A stretch of DNA of 64,000 nucleotides from Methanomassiliicoccales archaeon (GTDB taxonomy: Archaea > Thermoplasmatota > Thermoplasmata > Methanomassiliicoccales > UBA472), in contig JAPKYJ010000013.1 in the NCBI GenBank assembly GCA_026394375.1, positions 128,089 to 192,088 of the forward strand. Reading direction: 5' to 3'. This document shows positions 1-8,071 of the stretch, in pieces. The notes beneath the pieces are model-generated. The model saw only the letters and a program-made list of their open reading frames with translations, made no database searches and was not told where the DNA came from. A program made the position numbers and the translations under genes. How positions within the stretch are numbered: position 1 is the first letter of the stretch; the number at the start of each line of letters is the position of its first letter.

Positions 1-548
1 CGCAACGAGTCGGCGCTGAAGCCACCGAAAACGATGGAATGCACGGCACCGATGCGGGCGCAGGCGAGCATGGAGACCGTCAGTTCCGGTATCATTGGCA
101 AATAGATCGATACCCGGTCCCCTTTCCGCACACCCATCTTCTTCAGTACGTTGGCGAACTTGCACACCTCGCGATGAAGTTGCTGGTAGGTGAAGGTGCG
201 AACGTCCTCTTCCGGCTCCCCCTGCCATATGATGGCCGCCTTGTTCTTGCTCGGCCCTTTCAGATGACGGTCCAGGCAGTTGTAGCTGGCATTGAGCTTG
301 CCTCCTTCGAACCACTTTATGACCGTGTTCTCCTTGTCCCATGAGAACGCCGTCCTCCAGGGAGAGAACCAATGAAGCTCCTGCTTAGCCAGTTTCTCCC
401 AGAACGCTACCGGGTCGGCGATCGATTCTCTGTACAGTTGCTCATATTCCTGCATGCTCTTGATCCTGGCCTTCTCCCTGAATGCGGGAGACGGTTCGAA
501 CCTTCGGTCCTCATTCATCACCGACTCAATGGTCTTACCATCGTTCAT
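1..548 (-). CDS. acs: Acetyl-CoA synthetase (AMP-forming), N-terminal part, cut by window edge
   Basis: The open frame runs from an ATG at 548 off the left edge, giving 182 codons. The translation matches the N-terminal third of acetate-CoA ligase: an entry domain with [17 protein letters not shown], then [25 protein letters not shown], and the start of the adenylation core [15 protein letters not shown] and [16 protein letters not shown]. The enzyme makes acetyl-CoA from acetate, ATP and CoA in the cytoplasm. GGAGGA lies a few bases before the ATG and supports this start. Family members are about 630-660 residues, so most of the gene is outside the window. An acetate transporter (7350-7985) and an ADP-forming acetyl-CoA synthetase (19918-22017) suggest acetate handling matters in this organism. 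Confidence 0.93.
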   Translation of the reverse strand, partial: MNDGKTIESVMNEDRRFEPSPAFREKARIKSMQEYEQLYRESIADPVAFWEKLAKQELHWFSPWRTAFSWDKENTVIKWFEGGKLNASYNCLDRHLKGPSKNKAAIIWQGEPEEDVRTFTYQQLHREVCKFANVLKKMGVRKGDRVSIYLPMIPELTVSMLACARIGAVHSIVFGGFSADSL

Positions 549-631
549 TCTCGGTCCTCCGGCTGGCCTTCTACCTCCGCGTCCTTGCCAGGCGTCGGCA
601 AGTCGTTCGCGGGCGTAGGGATGTATGACCG

Positions 632-643
632 ATATTCATATAA
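632..643 (-). promoter_or_regulatory. Possible TATA box for acs
   Basis: On the minus strand this reads TTATATGAATAT, an A+T-rich stretch in G+C-rich surroundings, about 85 bases before the acs ATG. It would give a leader of roughly 60 bases containing the GGAGGA ribosome site. No other features were seen in the rest of the 549-730 gap. Confidence 0.3.
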
Positions 644-730
644 CCGTTACGGAAAGAAGGGCCGACAATCAACGAAATAGATACTAATTGCAGCGATGAT
701 TACGAAAATCGTATCCGGATAAAGGTTCGG

Positions 731-763
731 AAGGAGGGGGCAGAGGTGGCTGACCCCCTCCTT
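731..763 (-). terminator. Hairpin after the small gene at 776-1018
   Basis: A perfect 10-base stem (AAGGAGGGGG with CCCCCTCCTT) encloses a 13-base loop just beyond the TAG stop of the minus-strand small gene. There is no long T run after it, so termination is inferred from position and symmetry alone. Confidence 0.45.
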
Positions 764-775
764 TGATCGTGAGTT

Positions 776-1018
776 CTAGGTTGGGACTGGCTCAGCTGGC
801 ATGGCCACTGCGTAGTGGCCGTGCACCTTGTGCTTGTCGAAGTCCTTCTCGATGGAGCGCAGTTCTCGGTAGAATCCCTCGAGATCCTCCGCGCCCTCTC
901 CGTGTTCTTCAACCTCGTGCGCCAGCGCTTTTACCTCGCCGACGGTGTGCGTCTTCATCCAAGCCTCCACGCCCGGCTCGAACTCCATTCCCACGATATA
1001 CACGTCTTGCAGCTTCAT
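776..1018 (-). CDS. Small unknown protein, 80 residues
   Basis: I do not recognise this protein. It starts MKLQDVYIVGMEFEPG and continues as an acidic helical segment rich in E, H and K (VKALAHEVEEHGEGAEDLEGFYRELRSIEKDFDKH), ending in a hydrophobic, proline-containing tail. It has no signal peptide, membrane segment or Cys motif. Composition, third-position G/C preference, a clean ATG and the hairpin directly after the stop make it look real rather than a chance frame. It stands alone between acs and the divergent TPR gene. A duplicated 17-base element lies directly before its start. Confidence 0.6.
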   Translation of the reverse strand: MKLQDVYIVGMEFEPGVEAWMKTHTVGEVKALAHEVEEHGEGAEDLEGFYRELRSIEKDFDKHKVHGHYAVAMPAEPVPT

Positions 1019-1022
1019 CGTC

Positions 1023-1065
1023 GCATCCCATCCCTAAGGTGTTTGTGTGCATCCCATCCCTAAGG
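1023..1065 (-). repeat. Two direct copies of a 17-base element before the small gene
   Basis: GCATCCCATCCCTAAGG occurs at 1023-1039 and again at 1049-1065, a 26-base period. The near copy ends five bases from the ATG of the minus-strand gene, so on the mRNA both copies read CCTTAGGGATGGGATGC and the near one occupies the ribosome-binding position. It looks like a tandem duplication of a leader segment or a repeated regulator site. Confidence 0.7.
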
Positions 1066-1321
1066 GGTTTATTTGTGTGTTTGTCCGACTTGTGTCAGAC
1101 GCTTTGAGTAAATGTGTCATACACTATATAATCCTTTCTTCTGAACTGTCCAGCACGAGGTCTTCGCATCGGCAAGTGTCATATTCCATCAATCTGGGTC
1201 ATTCGAGAAGCGAGTCGTCCGACAATCACCTTCTATACTCCCAGAGCCAGACATATGAGGCGGGTGAGAAGTTATTTGTTGGTAATAATCAATAGGAGCC
1301 TCGTTCGATGGGGGTGCCACG
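1066..1321. promoter_or_regulatory. Divergent promoter region between the small gene and the TPR gene
   Basis: This 256-base stretch has no convincing gene. It holds CTATATAATC at 1124-1133, which can act as a TATA box in either direction, and an A+T-rich stretch at 1281-1292 better placed for the TPR gene at 1322. Two direct copies of TGTGTCA followed by G/T-AC lie at 1091 and 1113, 22 bases apart (about two helical turns), a spacing that would suit a dimeric regulator. Confidence 0.4.
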
Positions 1322-4300
1322 GTGGGGTTCCTCGACTCACTTACTGACAAAGAGGCCAAGTCGCTCAAGAAAGCACAGAAGCTCATAGAAGTACCAGAGG
1401 GCAGCGTTCCCACGGTGGAGAATCTGCTCAAGGCAAAGGAAGCGCTGTTCGAGAACGCCAGCGATCCGAACCTTGCACACAAGCAGGAGTACTCCGACAC
1501 ACTAGCCAGGTTGAGCGACCTCCTTCTTCGGGCAGGTGTCCCGACAGAGGCCGCGCAGGTGGCGGACAAGGCCATCATGATCCTGCCCGAGAGCGTGCTG
1601 GCCATCTTGGCCCGGGCCCGAGCCATCGCAGCCATGGGTTCTGTGGATGATGCCATCGGCACCCTGGATTGGGCCATCAACCGCAGCCCGTCGGAGAAGG
1701 GCCTGTGGATGGAGAAGGGCTGGATCCTGGATCGCGCAGGCAGAGGGCAAGCGGCCCTGGATTGTTGGAAGAAAGCCTCCGAACTGGATCCGGCGGACAT
1801 CTACATCTATGATGTCCTGGCCAACAAGACGCGAGACAAACCCTATTGGCTGAAGCGCAAAGGAGAGGCGCTGATGGCCAAGGAGATGCACAAAGAAGCG
1901 GTGGTGGCCTTCGACGAATCGCTGGCGGTGGAACCTAACAACGTCAACGTCATGATCGAGAAGGGCAAGGGCCTCATGCTCCTCAATCAGTTCGATGAGG
2001 CGGGGGTGGTGTACGAGGACGTGCTCAAGCTCGACCCGCGCAACTATTTCGCCCACCTGAATCGCGCTCGGGCCCTCAGGCAGAAGAACGACTTCCAGGG
2101 CTCGATCCAGAATTACAAGGAAGCGCTGCGCTCCAACCCGGCGGACAAGCGCACCTGGGTGGAGGTGGCTTCATTGCTCGAGTCCCTCAACCGCAACGAC
2201 GAGGCGCTCAAGGCGTACGAGCGATCATTGGAACTGGATCCGGAGTTCATACCCGGACTAGAGGGAAAATGCAGCGTCCTGCGCACCCTGGACCGTCAGG
2301 AGGACGTGGTGGCCTGTTCCGCCCGCATCCTGACCTTGAAGAAGGACGATATGGTCATGCACTCCATGCTCATCGGGGCGCTCGTGAAGCTCGGCCGCTT
2401 GGAGGATGCCCTCGCCGCCATCGATGAGGCGCTGAAGATCGCGCCTCGCGACCGCGATCTGCTGGAGAGGAAGAGGGGAGTGCTCAAGGAGATGGGCAGG
2501 CACGAAGAGGTCATTCTGGTGGCCGGGGACATAATCACCTATCACGACGAAGACGCCGGCACGCTCTACGACCTGGGCATGGCCTTCTTCCTCACTGGCA
2601 AGTACAACGAAGCGCTCCGACCTCTGGAGCGAGCCCTCAAAATGCAGCCAGACAAGGAGAGCGCCCTGGTGGCCATGAAGGAATGCTACAAGCACTTGGA
2701 CCAGGACAAGGAAGTGCTGAACACCTGCGATCGCATCCTGACCCTCAATCCGCGGAACAAGGACGCTCTGGAGGACAAGGCCATCGCCTTGGACCGCCTG
2801 GGAAAGAAGGACGATGCCATCGAAGTCTACGAGAAGATCATCGAGATAGACCCGTACGACGAGGACATCCTGGCCGACCTGGCCGTGGCCTACTTCGCCA
2901 AGGAGAAGCAGGAGGAGGCGCTGAACAAGGCGAGCATGGGGGCGGAGCGGTTCCCCCAGAACCCGCTGTTCTGGATGATCAAGGGCGACGCGCTCTTTGC
3001 ATTGGGACGGGCGGGCGATGCGGTGGAGGCCTTCACGAAAGCGGTGGAGCTCAAGCCCAACGACAAGCGCCTGCTCTACTCAAAAGGTCTGGCGTTGGAA
3101 GCCTCGCATCGTTGCGAGGAGGCCATCGCCTGCTACGACGAGGCTTTGCAGATGGACTCCACGGACAAGAACCTGTGGATATCCAAGGGCGTGGCATTGG
3201 AATGGCTGGAACGCTACGACGACGCTCTCAAATCCTACGATCTGGCGCTTTCCCTCGACCCGGAGAACGCATTCACCCACGTGCGTCGGGGCCTAGTACT
3301 GGCCAAATTGGAGCGCCATGACGAGGCGGTGGTCGCCTTCGACAAGGCCATTGAACTAGGCACCAAGGAGATCGAGGTGCTGGAATCCAAGAAGGAGTCC
3401 CTCAAGGTCCTTGAACGGCACGACGAGGTCATGAAGGTGGCCGAGCGCATCGTCAAGCTCGACCCCAAGAACGTCAAGGCCTGGGTGGACCGCGGTCTTT
3501 CGGCCCAGGAGCTGAACGACCTGGATGAGGCGGAACGCTGCTTCGACCGCGCCCTGGAACTGGAACCAGAGAGCCTGGAGATACTGGAGCTCAAGAAAAC
3601 GGCGGTGCTACGGAAGGGGGAGATGGAGAAGGTGGTGGAGGTCTGCACCTCCATACTCCGGATCGATCCTCGGAGCAAGAGCGCTCATGTGGACCTGGCT
3701 CTGGCCTTGGAGAAGCTGGGGAAGTTGGAGGGGGCGGTCATTGAGTTCGATATCGCTCTGCAATTGGACGAGAACGACCGGCAACTGTACAACAAGAAGG
3801 GGCTGGCGCTCATCGCTTTGGGCCGATACGGTCCGGCGGTGGAGGCGTTCGATGCCGCCTACCGCCTGGACCCGGAGGACCCTCGCACCCTGGACAACAA
3901 GGGACGGGCCCTGCTCCTCCTACACTCGTATCAGGAAGCCTTGGAAGCTTTCGAGCGCTGCGTGAACATGTCCCCTGACACCGTTCAGTACCAAAGTGAT
4001 CGCGGACGGGGATTGGCCTCATTGGAGCGCTTTGACGAGGCGGTGGAGGCGTTCGACGCCGCATTGAAGATGGACAAACGCGACGGGCAGACCTGGAAGT
4101 ACAAGGGCACGGCGCTGTTCAAGCTGGGCCGCCACGAGGAGGCGGTGGGCTGCTTCAACAAGGCCATCGATCATGGGGCGGAGGACCAGGCGGTCTACAA
4201 GTCCAAAGGGCGCGCCCTGGAGGAGCTCGGGCGGGTCCAAGACGCCATGGAATGCTACCAGAAAGCCCTCACATACGATGACAAGGACGCGCAGCTGTGG

Positions 4301-5617
4301 GCCAGAGTGGGAGGGCTCTACGCCAAGCTGGGGGACGTGGAGAGCGCCGCATCGGCCGTCGACCGGTCGTTGCAGATCGACCCTAGGAACCAGAAGGGCT
4401 GGATGGCGCGAGCCGATCTCATGGAGAAGCTGGGCAAGAACGAGGAGGCGCTCAAGAGTTACGATAGCGCCATCGGCATCGATCCCTCCGACCCCTTCGC
4501 CTGGAACGGCAAGGGCATGGTGCTGCTGCGATTCGGCTCCAACGACCTGGCCAAGCGGTCGTTCGAGAAGGCATTGGAGCTCAACCCGTCCATGGAATCG
4601 GCCACCGAGGGCCGGCGCATCGTGGACCGCAAGCTGCATGAAGGAGAGGTGGCCGGCTTTGCACTCAAGGTGCTGGAGGCGGAATACCGCACCGGTGGAG
4701 AGATATCCAAGGAGGACGCGTTCCGCGAGTGCGGTGTGCCCTATTCGCACCTGGATGAGGTGTTCACCTACCTGGAGCAGCCCGAGCCCATCGACATCAA
4801 CTCCATGGGGGAGGCAGAGTTCTCCGAGTACGAGGAGATGTCCCGTCGAGTGCTGATGGCCGCCTACCGGAATCCATCCGTCGCCAGGCACGGTCTTCGC
4901 TTGGCCGATGTGCTCATGAACCTTCCTGAGCGGGACATCGCGGTGGCGAAGAAGGTGCATTCCTACGTGGAGCGGGTGAACGAGATGGAGTTCCGTACCG
5001 GCCCGCCCGACCCCGAGACGGAGAAGCTGCTGCGCACCGCCCTCGCCCTCCCGGATGACAAGCGGTCCGCAGTGGGCATCATGGAGAATCTGGGCGTAGG
5101 AATATACACGGCGCGCAAGCTCATGGCCATGATCCAGAAATTCCATGGCGCAGGGTACAAGGCGGCGCCGGTCCGGATCAAGGAGCTGCACGCCGAAGAG
5201 GACAAGGTGGAGCTCGAACCCCGTCCCCAGAAAGACCTGGTGGACCGGGCGACGGAGCGAGCGGCGAAGGCGGAGTCCCGGCCGCCGCCCAGGAAGCCCT
5301 CGCCATACGAGGCGCCGGAGCTATACGTCAGATCGCAGCGGGAGAAGAAGGAGGCCGAGCCTAAGGAAGAGGGCGCCCCTGAGGTCAAAGGCAGGCGTTG
5401 TCTATTCCACGGCGGGCTGGCGGTGATGAAATGCCCCTCCTGCAATTCCGTCCTGTGCCAAGAGTGTACATCCTCGGGAGCGTGCCCTCGGTGCAAAGCG
5501 CCATTGGGCACCGGACCGGTGAAGAAGCCCCGGGATGACGCGGAGGGCTCATCAGAGAAGGGCGATAGGTCAGAGGGGAAAGGCCCGGAGCAGCCTCGGG
5601 ATTGGAGCAGGCTCTAG
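1322..5617 (+). CDS. Giant tetratricopeptide-repeat protein with C-terminal zinc-binding domain
   Basis: 1431 residues. From about residue 45 to 1100 it is almost entirely TPR units of about 34 residues (recurrent A-x-x-x-Y/F-D-K/E-A-L-x-L-D-P), around 30 in number. A mixed helical region follows, with a segment near 1230-1280 (ENLGVGIYTARKLM) resembling a helix-hairpin-helix, then a charged Pro/Glu/Lys linker. A Cys/His cluster starts at Cys1360 (CLFH, CPSC, CQEC, CPRC), like a B-box or RING-type zinc site. There is no signal peptide or membrane segment, so it is probably a cytoplasmic scaffold. The start is GTG with GGGGGTG six bases upstream; the ATG at 1308 is in another frame. Partners are unknown. 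It faces truD convergently with a 9-base gap. Confidence 0.9.
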   Translation: MGFLDSLTDKEAKSLKKAQKLIEVPEGSVPTVENLLKAKEALFENASDPNLAHKQEYSDTLARLSDLLLRAGVPTEAAQVADKAIMILPESVLAILARARAIAAMGSVDDAIGTLDWAINRSPSEKGLWMEKGWILDRAGRGQAALDCWKKASELDPADIYIYDVLANKTRDKPYWLKRKGEALMAKEMHKEAVVAFDESLAVEPNNVNVMIEKGKGLMLLNQFDEAGVVYEDVLKLDPRNYFAHLNRARALRQKNDFQGSIQNYKEALRSNPADKRTWVEVASLLESLNRNDEALKAYERSLELDPEFIPGLEGKCSVLRTLDRQEDVVACSARILTLKKDDMVMHSMLIGALVKLGRLEDALAAIDEALKIAPRDRDLLERKRGVLKEMGRHEEVILVAGDIITYHDEDAGTLYDLGMAFFLTGKYNEALRPLERALKMQPDKESALVAMKECYKHLDQDKEVLNTCDRILTLNPRNKDALEDKAIALDRLGKKDDAIEVYEKIIEIDPYDEDILADLAVAYFAKEKQEEALNKASMGAERFPQNPLFWMIKGDALFALGRAGDAVEAFTKAVELKPNDKRLLYSKGLALEASHRCEEAIACYDEALQMDSTDKNLWISKGVALEWLERYDDALKSYDLALSLDPENAFTHVRRGLVLAKLERHDEAVVAFDKAIELGTKEIEVLESKKESLKVLERHDEVMKVAERIVKLDPKNVKAWVDRGLSAQELNDLDEAERCFDRALELEPESLEILELKKTAVLRKGEMEKVVEVCTSILRIDPRSKSAHVDLALALEKLGKLEGAVIEFDIALQLDENDRQLYNKKGLALIALGRYGPAVEAFDAAYRLDPEDPRTLDNKGRALLLLHSYQEALEAFERCVNMSPDTVQYQSDRGRGLASLERFDEAVEAFDAALKMDKRDGQTWKYKGTALFKLGRHEEAVGCFNKAIDHGAEDQAVYKSKGRALEELGRVQDAMECYQKALTYDDKDAQLWARVGGLYAKLGDVESAASAVDRSLQIDPRNQKGWMARADLMEKLGKNEEALKSYDSAIGIDPSDPFAWNGKGMVLLRFGSNDLAKRSFEKALELNPSMESATEGRRIVDRKLHEGEVAGFALKVLEAEYRTGGEISKEDAFRECGVPYSHLDEVFTYLEQPEPIDINSMGEAEFSEYEEMSRRVLMAAYRNPSVARHGLRLADVLMNLPERDIAVAKKVHSYVERVNEMEFRTGPPDPETEKLLRTALALPDDKRSAVGIMENLGVGIYTARKLMAMIQKFHGAGYKAAPVRIKELHAEEDKVELEPRPQKDLVDRATERAAKAESRPPPRKPSPYEAPELYVRSQREKKEAEPKEEGAPEVKGRRCLFHGGLAVMKCPSCNSVLCQECTSSGACPRCKAPLGTGPVKKPRDDAEGSSEKGDRSEGKGPEQPRDWSRL

Positions 5618-5626
5618 ACGCCTGGA

Positions 5627-6979
5627 TCATCGCGCTTCGTTCGGTCGTTCCTCGTCGGCAACAGCGAACGCGGCGCGGTCCGCTTCAATCTGGTCGGTCT
5701 TGATGAACTCCCGGAGCAGGGAGGTGGCGTAGCAGCCCTTTCCCAGGACAAATGAGAAGCAGGCGTCATTGGACTCGACCGAGCACTGGAAACGGTCGAA
5801 CTTCGCCACCAGCTCCCGTCGGCTACCCCGGGAACTGCACTTCTGGAGCTGGGGAACGATGAAATCGTTCGCTTCGACACGCTCCTCGCTCAGCACCAGG
5901 CGCTCGATCTCTCCAGGAATTCCTTCGGCGAGAAGGCTCTCCGAACCGAAGAGCAATCCGCCGACGTAGGCCCGTCCATTGCGCACCTGCTGTGCCACCA
6001 AATCGAGGTTACTCCAGTTCACAGGCACCGGCTTCTCGTGGTCTGGTAGCCCATCCTTGTCGACCGGGAGCACCAAGTCCCCGATCAGAGGCTCGTTGAG
6101 GGGCAGCCCCCGGCGCACCCTTTCGCACAGCATGCGGTTGAAGAGATAGGATTGGTAGGCGTGCACGAACATCATCTGCAGGTTCGGCGGCAGCACGCCA
6201 ATGGCCCCGGCGTAATCACCTGGATTGCGAGCCAGATATCCGACCATCATCCGTTCGAAAGTGAGCACCCGGGGGAAGAGAGGCAGTGCGCCCTGGAAAT
6301 CCCTGGTCCGGTCCACATAGCCGCGGGCTTCCTTGGCCTGGGGGTTTTCCTGCTCCACTGGCTCCCCTACATACGCCATGCAGGCCCCCTCCATGTCCCC
6401 TCGGATGATGTGCTTGCCCACGATGTGCGTTATCGGCCGCAGGGAGCCGAAGCGCTGCACTCCGAAGAAATTGGGGAAGCCGCCCAAGAGGTTCAGCTGC
6501 TGCAGAGTATCCTCGGTCTCTCGTCTCAGCTCATCCTCCTTCACGCGACAACCGCGCACCCAGATGCGGAACGAGTTGCCGATGAGGTCGCCGATAGTAA
6601 TGTGCTTGCGCGAGCGGTAAGCATTCGTTATCGACACGTCATGGACGCCGATCTGTTGCACCGCCTCCAAGGATGCCTCGAAGGACATCAGCTGGGAGGT
6701 CACTCCCCTTTTGTCCTTGGTGCCAGCGAAGGTGATCCGGTTCCGGCTCATGTGCATCGCCTTCCCGAGCTGTCGCACCAGGCGGTTCGTTTCCCAATTG
6801 GTAGAGGTGACGGTGGCGATGACGAATCCGCCTTCCTCGTCCTGGGGAGGAAAACGGGAGACCTCGTCCACTACGAAGTCCTCCGGTACTTGCTTCAGCG
6901 CGCCCGCTATGCCCTGGCTATCAGTAAAAAAAAGCTCCAGTCCTATGGCCTTTTCCGGACCGAGGCTTTCCCGAGGCAT
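5627..6979 (-). CDS. truD: tRNA pseudouridine(13) synthase TruD
   Basis: 450 residues. It carries the TruD signature FAGTKDKRGVTSQ with the catalytic Asp at residue 89, preceded by the N-terminal PEDFVVDEV and followed by NFFGVQRFG and the family-specific TRUD insertion. The enzyme converts U13 of certain tRNAs to pseudouridine. Archaeal members also have other RNA targets, so the exact substrate is inferred. It starts three bases after rpoL on the same strand, so the two are probably co-transcribed from the rpoL promoter. Length is normal for archaeal TruD. Confidence 0.95.
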   Translation of the reverse strand: MPRESLGPEKAIGLELFFTDSQGIAGALKQVPEDFVVDEVSRFPPQDEEGGFVIATVTSTNWETNRLVRQLGKAMHMSRNRITFAGTKDKRGVTSQLMSFEASLEAVQQIGVHDVSITNAYRSRKHITIGDLIGNSFRIWVRGCRVKEDELRRETEDTLQQLNLLGGFPNFFGVQRFGSLRPITHIVGKHIIRGDMEGACMAYVGEPVEQENPQAKEARGYVDRTRDFQGALPLFPRVLTFERMMVGYLARNPGDYAGAIGVLPPNLQMMFVHAYQSYLFNRMLCERVRRGLPLNEPLIGDLVLPVDKDGLPDHEKPVPVNWSNLDLVAQQVRNGRAYVGGLLFGSESLLAEGIPGEIERLVLSEERVEANDFIVPQLQKCSSRGSRRELVAKFDRFQCSVESNDACFSFVLGKGCYATSLLREFIKTDQIEADRAAFAVADEERPNEAR

Positions 6980-6982
6980 GGA

Positions 6983-7258
6983 TCACTTCAGATCCTTGAC
7001 CAGCTTATCCCTGGCTTCCTTGTAAGTGTTGGAGAGGGACTTGGCCGCCCGCTTGAGCGCGGTCTGCGGTTTGCCGGCGCTGACGCGCACGTACAATGTT
7101 GGTATGTCGAGCTCCGGGTGGCCGGTGGTGTACTTCACCTCGCTCACCTGCTCATCATCCAGGAGCACCTTCACCAGGGGAGAGATCAAGGTCATGTCCG
7201 CGTCCTTGATCTGGATCCTAATGGAATCCTTGTCCTTCTCGATGAGCTGAATCTCCAT
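6983..7258 (-). CDS. rpoL: DNA-directed RNA polymerase subunit L
   Basis: 91 residues, the usual size for archaeal RpoL (equivalent of eukaryotic Rpb11/AC19). Typical features are the strand MEIQLIEKDKDSIRIQIKDAD, the dimerisation motif around HPELDIPTLYVRV and the C-terminal helix with ALKRAAKSL. It pairs with subunit D in assembly of the polymerase. This is the first gene of a two-gene unit with truD. The ATG has no clear Shine-Dalgarno, but a TATA-like box lies 23-32 bases upstream, so the mRNA is probably leaderless. Confidence 0.95.
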   Translation of the reverse strand: MEIQLIEKDKDSIRIQIKDADMTLISPLVKVLLDDEQVSEVKYTTGHPELDIPTLYVRVSAGKPQTALKRAAKSLSNTYKEARDKLVKDLK

Positions 7259-7280
7259 GCTCGGTGGCTATATTAGGCGC

Positions 7281-7290
7281 GTTAATAAAG
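7281..7290 (-). promoter_or_regulatory. TATA box of rpoL-truD
   Basis: Reads CTTTATTAAC on the minus strand, 23-32 bases before the rpoL ATG. The distance fits transcription beginning at or next to the start codon. Confidence 0.55.
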
Positions 7291-7349
7291 GTTTTGATAT
7301 CTTGGGGATGAGGGGAGACCAGACCCAGTGGTATTTGGCTTTCCTTTCA

Positions 7350-7985
7350 TCACTTGCCCGCAATGTCCATCTCCGGGCTCGGTGCCAACTCCTTCTTCTT
7401 CACCCCGAACAGAGGAAGCAGCTCGTAGCCATAGACCTCGTTGAGCACCTGCGCCAAGCCCGTGTACATGGCTGATAGTCCACACACTATGCCCAGGTAC
7501 CCCGCCGCCTGGATGATGGTCGGCTCGTTCAGACCGTTGCCCAGGGCCAGCATGAAGAAGAGCAGGGCCAAGGTGGCGAAGACGAACTGCAGCGCTCGGT
7601 TCATGCGCAGCGTGCCGATGAACATGACTGCGGTGAACACCCCCCACAATCCGAGGAACCAGGCCAATGCATTCTTGTCGGTCGCGGTCCCGATACCCAT
7701 GCTGGGAAGGAGGAGCAGGCCAACTAGCGCCAGCCAGAAGAAGCCGTAGGAGGTAAATGCGGTGGTTCCGAAAGTGTTACCCTTCTTCCATTCCATCATG
7801 CCAGCGACCACTTGCGCCAAGCCGCCGAAGAAAATACCCATCGCCAAGATCACGTTCTGCATGCCGAAGAAACCGGCATTGTGCAGATTCAGCAACACCG
7901 TGGTCATTCCAAAACCCATTAGACCCAATGGTGCTGGATTCGCCGTTCTGTCACTGGTGCTGACCTGAATGGCATGCTGTGACAT
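7350..7985 (-). CDS. satP: Acetate transporter of the GPR1/FUN34/YaaH (SatP) family
   Basis: 211 residues with six hydrophobic segments. The family signature NPAPLGL lies near the N-terminus (residues about 17-23), followed by [13 protein letters not shown]. The family moves acetate or succinate across the cytoplasmic membrane, coupled to protons in characterised members. The C-terminal tail is short and charged. The frame also opens at a TTG three codons earlier (7994); the ATG at 7985 is preferred, although neither has a strong ribosome site. Its presence near acs suggests acetate uptake and activation. Direction and substrate are inferred from the family. Confidence 0.9.
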   Translation of the reverse strand: MSQHAIQVSTSDRTANPAPLGLMGFGMTTVLLNLHNAGFFGMQNVILAMGIFFGGLAQVVAGMMEWKKGNTFGTTAFTSYGFFWLALVGLLLLPSMGIGTATDKNALAWFLGLWGVFTAVMFIGTLRMNRALQFVFATLALLFFMLALGNGLNEPTIIQAAGYLGIVCGLSAMYTGLAQVLNEVYGYELLPLFGVKKKELAPSPEMDIAGK

Positions 7986-8071
7986 GGCAAACAACTTCGG
8001 AGAGAATCGAGGTATCCCCTACATCAAGCAATCGCTTCTCCGCCACGTCAGTAATACGGCATTTGTCGAAA

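Noticed and set aside
4019-5191. 390-codon minus-strand frame inside the TPR gene
   Set aside because: It is the antisense shadow of a high-G+C repeat gene, rich in His, Leu and Arg, without motifs.
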